Below are positions 54,750 through 64,000 of a stretch of DNA of 64,000 bases, piece by piece. Position numbers and translations under genes: made by a program. The stretch is from Tubulanus polymorphus. Lineage: Eukaryota; Nemertea; Palaeonemertea; Tubulaniformes; Tubulanidae. How positions within the stretch are numbered: the first letter of the stretch is position 1; every line of letters begins with the position of its first letter. The notes beneath the pieces were generated by a model, which searched no databases, was not told the DNA's origin, and worked only from the letters and a program-made list of their open reading frames with translations. The stretch is taken from assembly GCF_964204645.1 (NCBI RefSeq), contig NC_134026.1:14534450-14598449 (forward strand), in the 5' to 3' direction.

Positions 54750-55900
54750 ATGGCCAAAAAATTATATGTTTCGACGCTATATCCTTGTTTACAAATATAC
54801 CATTGGAACCAACTCTCAATTTATAAAGAAGAAAACTCCCGGACTCCAATCTTGATCTCCCGGTTCCTGTAGATTGCTTACTTGAACTTTTGGAGCTCTG
54901 TACAACCAATCTATACTTCCAATTCCAAGACAAATTCTATGAACAAATTTTGGGTTTCGCTATGGGCAACCCATTATCCCCTATTTTGGCTAATCTTTTC
55001 CTTGATCATTTTGAATGCGAAATTCTTCCGAAATAACGCTGGCTCTAAACCTAACTTTTGGATTGGATGTGTTGATGACATTCTGTGCTTAGTTTCTGAT
55101 GATTTTGATCTTAACTCTTTTATTGACTTCATCAACTCTCAATATCCATCTTTGAAATTCACATTTGAATGGGAACAAAATGACCAAATCCCGTTTTTAG
55201 ATGTTCTAATTCACAATAAATACTCTCATTTGTTTTCTCCAAGGCCTCTTTCTCCGTGCACTGCGAATTTCCGATGAACCCTTCCTTTCGGCTGAATTTG
55301 ACCACATATCGAACTCTCTTAAAAAATTGGCTTACCCTGATCACATTTTGAAAATCGCTATTTCTAAGGCTAAACGTACTTTCTTTAATTCTAAACCTCC
55401 AGAAAATAAAAAAACACATTTCAGAATTCATTGTAGTTCCGTATGTACCTGTTTTGGAAAAGTTTCGTCACTCTCTCCCTTTATTGGATAGACAAATCAT
55501 TTTCACGTATGAAAACAAAATTAGCAAGACTTTGGTAAAAAACAATCAATCTTAACCTTTGGACTGCGGAGTTTTCAAAATTCCTCGTTTTGGCTGTGAT
55601 AAAATGTACTTTGGAGAAACTGGTCGTGATTTAAAAACTCGAATTTCGGAACACAAAAAGGATATAATAAATCAAAAACCGGCTAGTGGTGTAGCCAATC
55701 ATGTTTGGAACACTGGTCATCGTTTTAATTTTGATAAAGCCGAAATTATTTATACTTCCAGCAATTACACTAAACGCCACACAGTTGAGTCTGCCCTAAT
55801 TACTCGTCACTCAGATATTAGTACAAATTTAAATAATGGCTTTTCTCCTCACAATTCCCTTCTTTCTAAGTATATTACTTCATGCCATGCCATACACTAA
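54750..55900 (+). pseudogene. Penelope-like retroelement: RT and GIY-YIG endonuclease, decayed
   Basis: RT motifs in changing frames: CFDAISLFTNIP near 54770, FAMGNPLSPILANLFLDHFE near 54955, and CVDDILCL near 55070 as the catalytic box. The GIY-YIG nuclease is open at 55559-55900: GVFKIPRFGCDKMYFGETGR then DLKTRISEHKKDI, VANHVWNTGHRFNFDKAEII and RHTVESALI. This RT plus GIY-YIG combination defines Penelope-like elements. Several shifts and stops. Confidence 0.88.
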
Positions 55901-55981
55901 TTAGTTACTCACCCACCAATTTACTCAATTAACCTGTTCACCTCTTTATATATACCCTTGTTTTTAGCCAATATCTCACAC

Positions 55982-56014
55982 CTGACGATGATCTCTAGTG
56001 TGAGATCGAAACGC
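55982..56014 (+). ncRNA. Hammerhead-ribozyme-like core after Penelope element
   Basis: CTGACGA, then stem GATCTC-tagtgt-GAGATC, then GAAAC: the conserved core CUGANGA/stem II/GAAA of hammerhead ribozymes, which are known from the terminal regions of Penelope-like elements. The expected GUC cleavage triplet is not clear (GCC here), so activity is doubtful. Confidence 0.45.
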
Positions 56015-56080
56015 CATGTTCTTACATTTTAGATTATTTCAATAAATAATTCTCGATTTTAGATTTTTATTTTTAAATAG

Positions 56081-58020
56081 TGGGTTTTATCTTACATCTG
56101 ATAATATCATCATTTTTTATGCATGTTGCTTGCTAAAAGTCACGAATTATGTCATCTTATATGTAGGTACGCAGCTTAGTAAAAGTCACGGATTATTCAA
56201 GATGAATATTGGGAAAAACAATACGGAAAATTTGAAATTTTTGAAACGATTTAAGCTTTTCAAAATCAGAATATTGAAGTATTTTATTAAATGTTGCTGT
56301 TAGCAAGGGGGACATTTACCTAGAGGAGATTTTTACCGGGGGATATTTACTGGGGTATTTTTCCGAAAATAAACCATTTTAATGACAAAAATAATCGAAA
56401 ATCATGTTGACCTATACTTGAAAAAGCTGCATTTAATCTTCCAATTGAATTTTCATTAAATTATTGCCATGAAATAAAGGCAATTTCGATTAATCTTGAA
56501 ACTTCAAAGCATATTCAGAATATTTTAACTGCCCTGAAAACTATATAGCGTTTGCATACAGTTTTGCACTACTGTTTATATTGTCACGTATCACTGCAAA
56601 TCTGAAGCATATGTAGCTATTTATAACAGGGAACTGGCAATAACTGGCAAGCGAATCCAAACTGAAAAGAAGACGCTTTGGGAGAGTGGCATGATCGCGG
56701 GGGGGAGGGCGGCAGACTTGAAATAAATGCCATTGAGTAAAGGCTAACATAAATTCAGGCTAACCTCTCATTATTGAAATGGTGGTTTATTTTCAACGGG
56801 GGTCTGGATGTCTTTGCATCATAAATTTAGATTTGCATTTTGGAGTGTTCGAACCTCCCATGATTTTATATTAATTTCGCTGAAATGTTGATTTAAAAAA
56901 ATTAAATATGCTGTATCTATAATAGATTTATGTGGATCTATCAATGCATTCTAAGGAAATCTTCCGAACTGAGGCCGAATTTAAAAGAAATAAGAAATTT
57001 CGTATAGTATTCAAGATTTCATTTGGATTACGGTAACGGCCTTTGGTGATCTTCACCGTGAGGTCATGAATGAAGAAATACCGTAATAGAACTCTTAATA
57101 TGATAACATGTGTTGAGATGAAACCGCAACGTTTTGACTGTTGACTAACAGCCATCATCAGGTGGAATGAAGACATTCCAGTGATTTGAGCTTTAAGTCA
57201 GATGGCAGTCACTGAAAATCCGAACGTTGTTGCGGTTTAATTTTGATAATTAAATGTCGTCGTATAAAATTTTATTGCAGAATTTCTTCATTTATCGGAT
57301 TAGTGTTCTATTCGACTACTTCGGGTCATGTAGTCGTTAGATAGAAAATTATTACTTGTCGCCACGGAAAGTATATGCAACCGTGTCAGTCGCTACGGGA
57401 GAGATTCTCTGTATATCGGCATCTTAAATCGGCACCTTTGTTTGGTCCTAGCCTGCATTCACTTCCAATCTAACGAAATGGTAACGTTATTCTTACCATG
57501 AATGCCTTTTTGTCGTAGAATATGGTGCCACTGATATAAAAGTAGTTTTTATTCTACGATAATTTGAGAAAATGAGTTATATTGGAAAAAAACTGATGAA
57601 GTACCTTAAAATTCAGCGATTCATTGGCATTTTATTTCATTGGCATCTTCAAATAGAGTTTTGAGGTGCTAAGTTTATTACTATTAAGAGGTCATTATTT
57701 TTGGGGGTCAGTGCAGTTTATTCGTTCATCAATCACTGTCTAGTTAGCCAGTTTAATTCACCTGTTGACCGATAGCTGCTGCTGGGCTTTTGATAACCTA
57801 TACAAACAATTTACTCAACAAAGTAGGAAAGCATGTGAATCTGAAATTTCAGCCTTGCATTCTTTTACTTAGACCAGAAGAGGTTTTTTTTATCAAATTG
57901 GAATAACTGATTTCAAAACTACGTGAACATCTCAACTGAATTTATTTCAGTATTTATTCAATCAATAATGGTAATTGTTAGGCTTATTCTCACTAGCATT
58001 CCCTCAGTGAGTAATGGGTA
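56081..58020. other. Unassigned, with a piece of a second Penelope-like end
   Basis: At 57110-57170 the minus strand reads CACCTGATGATGGCTGTTAG ... CAGTCAAAACGTTGCGG, like Penelope terminal sequence. A 55-bp stretch at 56580-56635 (TGTCACGTATCACTGCAAAT) recurs at 60328-60380. No genes. Confidence 0.4.
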
Positions 58021-58024
58021 TTAG

Positions 58025-59629
58025 TGTAGCGGAAAATCCCTTGCCGTAGTTGTTTTTCGGGGTGTTTTCTTCTGCAAAGCTCCTCCGCCGCCCTGCGCGT
58101 GGTTGATTTTATAAATTATAGTTTTGTATTTCCGGTGTTGGAAATGGTCGGTCGGTTTTAGGCGGTAATTAGCGCAACTTTTCTAAATCTCCCCTTTTTG
58201 CAATTTTTTCCGATCATTTCCCACACCTTTAAATTATCGTATCGCTTTGAAATTTGCACAGAATGTATAAACCTTGGATCAAAATGTTTTCACGTATTTT
58301 TCTTATCGTTCCGTCCATTTATAACTTAATTATATTAGGTTTTATATAAAAATTACCTCCTCTCGCTCTAATGTCCTCCATTTTGTTGTAATGTGACGTC
58401 ACGTTGCTCGCATTCCTGACGTCATTGTGGCACTCAGCCAATCAGCGCTGAGTGCAGCGTGATGTCACCTTGCACTTTTTTGAATTGAGAAAGTCAGTTC
58501 GCTCAAATTATCTGAGGTACGTAGTTCAACCCGGCGCCGAGTCCTCTTGGCGTCGGGTAGGACCCTCGTTACGAAGTCTATTGCTTAATGATCTTGTGCT
58601 CTGGGTCAACTTGGCGACCTATAATCACTTTGATTCCCTTTTGACTTTAATAGATCAACCTGGCGATCTATTAAATCTCGTATTATATAGGACAACGTGG
58701 CGACCTATATATAAATTCTGAGATGCCGTCAGTTCAACGTTATCGGGGTCAACTCGGCGACCCGGTTCTGTCAATTCTTTTCTTGACACATGATCTTTGA
58801 GCTTAATTTATGTATATATCCGTAGACATATAAGCTCGACCTTTTTAAATTCCGGGCAAATGCAATAATTAGATTATTTATTAGATTGTTAAAAATAATG
58901 AATCAGAGCAAGTTTTCTACGTTGATTTTTAAAAGTTTATTCTGTTTAATTATAGAATATAATATACATTTCATTTATATGAACGTACGAGTTAAATTTG
59001 GAAAATATTATTAATATATATTGAATTTTAAAACTCTCGTTTTCTCTGTCGCGAGTAGAGGAGGAGGCCTGTGTCCCTTTTATTCCCCTAATTTGTGTGT
59101 CACATGAGTCCATAGTAAGCTGGGGCAAGCCAAAGAAGCCGGTTGCGAGAGCTACGTGCTGGAGGCACTTGGAATGACACTTTACACCAGAGGATAACAG
59201 AGGAGAAGTAGGCGCCGGTGCTCGGGTGACCGTGTGATCTCGCGTCTTGTCAAGGGCCCTGACTTGACTGATCACACGGCGGACACTCGTCCTGACTGGT
59301 CTGGTGACCCATTCATCCAGCCATGGGGTTGTGGGGTACGATTCGCACTCACCTCTGACACTATTTTAGCCCTCGTGGAACCCCTTTTTCCCTTGAGTCA
59401 GCCGCTATCCATTTATCAACCTTCGGAGGATGACTTTTCCCCTTTGCAGTCCTACTACCCGGGATTGTTCGACGAAGGCGGACCCTTGTAGCCATGCCCT
59501 GACGAAGAAGCCTTGGAACTCGGACACTTTGAGATCGTACCATCCTTTATTCCGTAAACGCTACCCTGGCGCCACCTCTCCGTTGAGTCACCTACCTCTC
59601 CGAGGGAGGCTCCGGGCGTCGCGGCTACA
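58025..59629 (+). mobile_element. Solo LTR, 1.6 kb, TTAG target duplication
   Basis: Starts TGTAGCGGAAAATCCC and ends GCGTCGCGGCTACA; the end hexamers TGTAGC/GCTACA are inverted. Directly flanked on both sides by TTAG (58021-58024 and 59630-59633). No internal coding region. This is how a solo LTR looks after recombination between two LTRs. Orientation is not certain. Confidence 0.7.
58600..58770 (+). repeat. Array of four hairpins with a constant loop
   Basis: Loops AACTTGGC, AACCTGGC, AACGTGGC and AACTCGGC at 58608, 58657, 58694 and 58751 are each closed by a different stem; the second has an 11-bp perfect stem (TTTAATAGATC/GATCTATTAAA). Confidence 0.7.
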
Positions 59630-59633
59630 TTAG

Positions 59634-61181
59634 GTTACAATTTAATGCACTATTATTTTGATCTTATATTAGAAGTTGTAATATCATTTCAACCAAACTG
59701 TATAACTATGAAATGAAATTTCGGTTAAGGTATCAATTCTAACAAGCATTAAAAGGTTCAATATTCATAAACGAACAAGCAGAGAACAGCGTGACAAAGT
59801 GAACATCACATGGATTACTTAAAAATTGATTGTTTCGAAATAAACAATAATTGTAGGTTAATTCTAAGTATTTTAGATACATTTTTTGGGAAAATTTTTT
59901 GTGGTCTTTCATCCAAGTAAAGAGATCTAAAGACATAATCCATTTCATGAACATATGATTTTATTTGTATTTTCGTCTCTCATATATCCTTGAAGACAAA
60001 TGAAGCCAAATTCAAAAAAGACAAATTCATTTCTACAGAATCAAAGATTTATGACAGTATGAATGCACCAGCATGTTTTATAATCGCAAATATAAAACAA
60101 AAATCATAAAATTCTAAATTAGATCTGGCACAATACTTGTTTTAACGGATTGAATACATAATGATGTTATATAAATCAATAGTTTTCTATCGGTTATTCC
60201 CAATTTGTTGAGCGTGATATAATTTAGGGGTTCTTAGCAACTCAGAAACTAGGATTTCTATTGACAGAACTGTATTCAGAGTTCTGTATACAAAGCATAC
60301 GGGGTTTAACAGTACCTTTGACCCTGTCACGTATCACTGCAAATCTTTAACAGATGTGGCTATTTTGAACAGGAAATTACTGTGCCATCTCAAAATGGTC
60401 AATTTTTCACTAGTTGACTTTTAGAAACGATGTGGTTTGAGAGTAGCTATTGTGGTAGGAGTTACTATCACTAAGTCGCTGTTTACAATCGGTTGGTTAC
60501 AGTCACATCTACTGCCAGTGTGCACTATCAAAATGCTAGCACACTAGCCCATCAGATGTTTTACAACAGTCGCTTTTCAGCAGTAGACTCTTTCAAACAG
60601 CTACTGTGGAAAACCAACTGAATTGAAAGGTAGACTATTTCGGCGTCATTTATTTGTTATTTGTAATTACATCCAGCAGTCAAATGATTTCATTTCAATC
60701 GTTGCCTCAACTTACAATCGTCACGATTTTTTGTATATTTTTCTGTCATATCTGAAACTTGGGTCCCCAGGGCGAATCACTATTAAAGCCGTGAGACTAC
60801 ATCGAAGTACCGATGACGTAAGCCGAAAGCCGTTACCGCTCTCCGCAAAATACATTCGTTACCGTAATCCAACTGAATTTTTATAGAATATATGTAATGA
60901 AATTTATCAATGAATCATGGCAATTGCGCAATATAAGTATAAGGCTCGCACTTAAACTTCTTTTAAACTCTTAATTTGGAATGCGTACGATGTACATTCC
61001 TAACTGTTTAAGTCATTCCTCAATGATAGGAGACGTTTGACGGAAACACTTTTGGATTCCTCGTCAGTCAAAACTACAAATCAACCGACTGATATCGGAC
61101 CAGCAATAACTTCAAAAACTGATCAAGTTAACTGACTGATCTTAATCTTGGATTAGTGAATACTGCAAATATAATGCAGTA
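59634..61181. other. Unassigned interior of element X
   Basis: No genes seen. Contains the second copy of the TGTCACGTATCACTGCAAAT repeat at 60328. Confidence 0.4.
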
Positions 61182-61570
61182 AACCGACCTAGGTTACAAT
61201 ATTGTAGCCTCGGTTAGTGTATGCAGATAAATCCGCGCAAGTCAACCGACCTAGGTTACAATATTGTAGCCTCGGTCAATGTATGCAGATAAATCCGCGC
61301 AATATTGTAGCCTCGGTCAGTGTATGCAGATAAATCCGCGCAAGTCAACCGACCTAGGTTACAATATTGTAGCCTCGGTCAGTGTATGCAGATAAATCCG
61401 CGCAAGTCAACCGACCTAGGTTACAATATTGTAGCCTCGGTCAGTGTATGCAGATAAATCCGCGCAAGTCAACCGACCTAGGTTACAATATTGTAGCCTC
61501 GGTCAGTGTTTGCAGATAAATCCGCGCAAGTCAACCGACCTAGGTGCAAAATTGTAGCCTCGGTCAGTGT
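61182..61570. repeat. 62-bp palindromic satellite, about seven units
   Basis: Units begin AACCGACCTAGGTTACAATA and include TTGTAGCCTCGGTCAGTG and ATGCAGATAAATCCGCGCAA. Starts at 61182, 61244, (truncated about 61300), 61347, 61409, 61471 and 61533. The core ACCTAGGTTACAATATTGTA... is a palindrome, the same as at 5908 and 51462. Confidence 0.9.
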
Positions 61571-61721
61571 TCCACTGATGAATCATACATTTGCCTCAAC
61601 CTAGTCTGCCAGGTTACTTATTGCTTTGTCTTTATCCTGACCCAATCATAACCGTATTTCTTTTTTCAGCTTTACAACTGATTCCACGAATTTAATAATT
61701 CCATTTTCGAATAATAATGTG
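61571..61721 (-). repeat. Right terminal inverted repeat of element X
   Basis: The last 70 bases are the inverse of 51305-51375 with few differences; they end at ...CGAATAATAATGTG. Confidence 0.85.
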
Positions 61722-62202
61722 TTTCCAACGGCTTGTCCGACATATACGGAAAAATGCGAGATTTCGATTGAATCAGTGTAGGTCTCGGATACAAGTTGAG
61801 GTAGTCATTGTGGTTGAGAACATTAACCGTTGCACCAGAATCTGCCATAAAGCGAGTCTTGGTTCCACTCACTGATATATCGAAGAACGGTTTAGAGCGA
61901 GTCATATCAGCAGTATAATGATTTGCGCGAAATACATACTCATCATCGCTGCCTTGATGAGCTAAGGTTGCGGTGATTGCAGCCTCCTCGGTAGGTGAGG
62001 AATCAACGAGTCTGTTTTCGGTTCCTATTGTAAGGTTGTCTACGTGAGTTGTAGTCTCGATTTCGACTAGGGTCACGGTTACGGTTTCGCTCTGACTGGT
62101 TCGGCTTTCTAGCAAAATGGTTACGCTTGCTACAGTTATGGCACTCCTGTCCCTTCGCAGGACATTGTGTCTGGTGAGGATATACACCACCACACAATCC
62201 AC
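61722..62202 (-). pseudogene. pol: Gypsy II protease, interrupted by element X
   Basis: Active site ADSGATVNVLNHNDY; the flap-side residues follow, and SRIFPYMSDKPLET is the last Gypsy sequence before element X. The short peptide after that belongs to the insertion. The upstream half of the frame overlaps gag. Confidence 0.8.
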
Positions 62203-62869
62203 AGATTCTTGTATCTGACGAGTTCCGATTCGGTTGACTTGGTCTATTCAACGTCGCATGTTTCCATGGTAGTTTCACTCTCAACTTATTCATTGGTGCT
62301 GACAGTGTATGTTGTTCCATCTCTGATGTCCGCTCATCAGCAGTCTCCATACCGCGAGCGGTATTTAATAGCTGATTTAACGTGAGCCCTTGCTCGACAG
62401 CCTTGCGTCTAAGGCGGGACGATAACGTACCCTGGATTATTTGCCGCTTAATTTCAAGTGTACTATCGGTGAAGTCACACTTACTGGCTAGTGTTGACAG
62501 TCTCGTGTAAAACTCGGCAGTCGATTCGTCTGGTTTTTGAGATTCTTTTCGGAACAGGTACACAAGGTGATCAGTACATTTTTGAGGTTCAAAATGTGTC
62601 TTTAACGCTAAGACTGCACATTTGAACTCGTTCGCGCGGTTTGCATCTCCCGGTGTGACTGCAGAAATTTTCCGTGTTTCATACACATCATTGGCAGGTT
62701 CACCGATGTAATGTAGCAGTATTGCCTTCTGACGGGTAGCTTCATCGATAGCCATGGCTACAAACATGTTTTCTAGGCGCTTGATGTATTTATCGAATCG
62801 AATGGGAGCCGTCTCTCTTGGTTGCAGGTCGAATTCGGGAAAAGAAGGTAGTCCGATAGCGGTAGCCAT
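62003..62869 (-). CDS. gag: Gypsy II Gag
   Basis: 288 residues, open. Begins MATAIGLPSFPEFDLQPRET with the retrotransposon Gag core (FDKYIKRLENMFVAMAIDEA; FRKESQKPDESTAEFYTRLS; FTDSTLEIKRQIIQGTLSSR). Zinc-knuckle region CGLCGGVYPHQTQCPAKGQE with CHNCSKRNHFA; the last cysteine of the second knuckle is a lysine, then the tail is basic. It resembles the Mag/CsRn1 side of Ty3/Gypsy. Confidence 0.85.
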   Translation of the reverse strand: MATAIGLPSFPEFDLQPRETAPIRFDKYIKRLENMFVAMAIDEATRQKAILLHYIGEPANDVYETRKISAVTPGDANRANEFKCAVLALKTHFEPQKCTDHLVYLFRKESQKPDESTAEFYTRLSTLASKCDFTDSTLEIKRQIIQGTLSSRLRRKAVEQGLTLNQLLNTARGMETADERTSEMEQHTLSAPMNKLRVKLPWKHATLNRPSQPNRNSSDTRICGLCGGVYPHQTQCPAKGQECHNCSKRNHFARKPNQSERNRNRDPSRNRDYNSRRQPYNRNRKQTR

Positions 62870-62980
62870 GTTTTCTCGAATTTTTACGTGTTACTACAGG
62901 GTGCGATGAAGATCGATTAAAGGTTACTATATTGTGGCTCTGTGGATTGAAATGATTACTCACAAACAATCGTCGATATT

Positions 62981-63000
62981 CGATCCCATCCTCGTCGCCA
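62981..63000 (-). other. Primer-binding site of Gypsy II
   Basis: Minus strand TGGCGACGAGGATGGGATCG, directly after the 5' LTR. It starts with TGG, complementary to a tRNA CCA end. The tRNA was not identified. Confidence 0.6.
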
Positions 63001-63155
63001 CATAAAGATGAAAGCCAGAGATTCTCGATTATTTGATACCATTAAACGCTTTATTCACTATCACAAAACACCATTGCTCACGCTACAATTACCCACACGA
63101 CCTTGACCTAAGTTCTATTGTCAGTAACCACTAAAGCACGGAGCAGAACATTACA
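63001..63155 (-). repeat. 5' LTR of Gypsy II
   Basis: 155 bp, matches 28288-28442 at nearly every position. Confidence 0.85.
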
Positions 63156-64000
63156 CTCGCGGATAAATCGACAAATCTAAAATTACAGTTAAAAAATGAT
63201 AATCGATGAAAAATAAGAAATAAATACAGATCGAAGATCCGAAAACGATACTCATATATAGAACATACACACACATTATATTCATAAATCTCACAGACAT
63301 TCAGTTTGAAATAGCGATTGCTCTGGCTAGACACAGAAAACATACAGCTAGAAAAGTACAACTAGAAACACACTTTCTAACAGGACGTCGTTTGTATATG
63401 TATGCACTTACTTTCATGGGCAACATGAATATTATATGGGTGGAGAAAACAATGCTGACTAGAAGCAGTTTCATAAACACTGACGGTAACTATTAGGTGG
63501 ATCTAGTTGGCGTCATTTGTAACAGTACCAGGCCTAAAATCTGGGCAAATCTGACCTACAGCAATTCTATCATAGAATGCAGTAGGTAGCGACAGCGACC
63601 CATGTCAATTTTTTAAACCTGCAGCATTTTTCAATTTCAAATGTGCCGTAGAAAATTATCAATTCATTGGAGGGACAAATCTCCATCAAAACACTTTTAA
63701 ATCAAATTAACAAAAGCAAGGATCATTTGCCTGCAGAACCCTAGGTATGATAGGGAATCTAGCGGTAATTTTTGCTGCATTTGTTTCAAAATAGATGTGA
63801 ACTGTACAGAAATGTTGATACAAGTCCTTGGTAATGTTATTCCATGAAACTGAAATCTTGACTAAAATGTTATCCCATATAGTGTCACAATCTCAATTTG
63901 GAAAGCTGATGGATGGAGGTGTGGGCCAGATATCCTGCTGAACTGCATGAAGAACACCAAGATTAAATATAAAGAAACATGTAAAAATAGTTTTATTTGC
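63156..64000. other. Right flank, nothing recognised
   Basis: No gene or repeat seen; short frames only. Confidence 0.4.

Larger units (their letters stand above)
51305..61721. mobile_element. Element X, copy 2: 10.4-kb TIR element without target duplication
   Basis: The ends are inverted repeats of about 70 bp starting CACATTATTATTCGAAAATG, followed by subterminal palindromes. It is inserted in Gypsy II protease with flanks ...GGTCCAAA and TTTCCAAC..., so no duplication is seen. Inside are a Penelope-like element, a solo LTR and a satellite; no transposase is recognised. The AAA/TTT flanks without duplication recall the Spy group of DNA transposons. Confidence 0.7.
28288..63155 (-). mobile_element. 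Ty3/Gypsy retrotransposon II, opened by three nested insertions
   Basis: Identical-looking 155-bp LTRs bound the block. Between them, on the minus strand and in the right order, lie primer-binding site, gag (62869-62003), protease (62202-61722), the protease-RT connector (51304-51066), the RT end and RNase H (33364-32925) and integrase (30021-28621). The gaps hold element X, Polinton C and the 2.9-kb element. Part of RT is missing next to Polinton C. The short outer flanks do not match, so no target duplication is confirmed. Confidence 0.75.

Noticed and set aside
59234-59491. Plus-strand frame of 85 codons in the solo LTR
   Set aside because: Inside a clearly bounded LTR, overlapping frames on both strands, no known motif.
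61182-61570. Regular palindromic repeats resembling a CRISPR array
   Set aside because: Spacer parts between palindromes are identical from unit to unit and there are no cas genes; it is a tandem satellite in a eukaryotic genome.
28283-63160. Target-site duplication for Gypsy II
   Set aside because: Bases outside the two LTRs (TCAAA and CTCGC) do not match, so none is claimed.

Overview
This is eukaryotic, very probably invertebrate animal, repeat-rich DNA. One host-gene piece is recognisable: the last coding exon of a delta-1-pyrroline-5-carboxylate synthase (P5CS/ALDH18A1-type) gene at 27432-27607, with a splice acceptor in front. Nearly everything else is mobile DNA: two Ty3/Gypsy LTR retrotransposons, a LINE, a Penelope-like element, a solo LTR, a large TIR element with subterminal palindromes ('element X'), and above all several copies of one AT-rich Polinton/Maverick (virus-like) family. 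The species cannot be told from the sequence.

Layout. 1-5704: Gypsy I on the minus strand (integrase start, RNase H/RT, protease, gag, putative 5' LTR), cut by the window edge. 5751-6284: left end of element X, interrupted at 6285 by Polinton copy A (6285 to about 20747). Copy A has a 406-bp terminal hairpin, an open PolB frame, an array of capsid and membrane genes, and a tandem duplication of the capsid module. 21384-22640: LINE, minus strand. 23009-26398: Polinton copy B, decayed and truncated. 27432-27607: P5CS exon.

28288-63155 is best read as one Gypsy II element (minus strand, 155-bp LTRs) opened by three insertions. A 2.9-kb compact element with terminal hairpins and a near-perfect 6-bp target duplication lies at 30022-32924. 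Polinton copy C (33365 to about 51066) reads HNH nuclease, integrase and packaging ATPase rightward, and PolB, capsid and membrane genes leftward; its right tip is lost together with part of the Gypsy RT. Element X (51305-61721) sits in the protease region and itself contains a Penelope-like element, a 1.6-kb solo LTR with a TTAG duplication, and a 62-bp palindromic satellite. 63156-64000 shows nothing recognisable.

How the Polinton genes fit together. Protein-primed PolB would copy the element and the retrovirus-type integrase with chromodomain would insert it. The A32-type ATPase, double-jelly-roll major capsid protein, putative penton and several small membrane proteins would form a particle. 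Genes are packed 10-30 bp apart. Structural genes share a T-run 9-11 nt before an ATG that sits in TAAATAAATG or similar, which resembles a poxvirus late promoter. PolB, the nuclease and a small conserved gene instead carry AAAATCAATTTTAATAAAAAAT. All copies are damaged (stops, frameshifts, catalytic changes), so they are remnants rather than active elements. I recognised no maturation protease in any copy.
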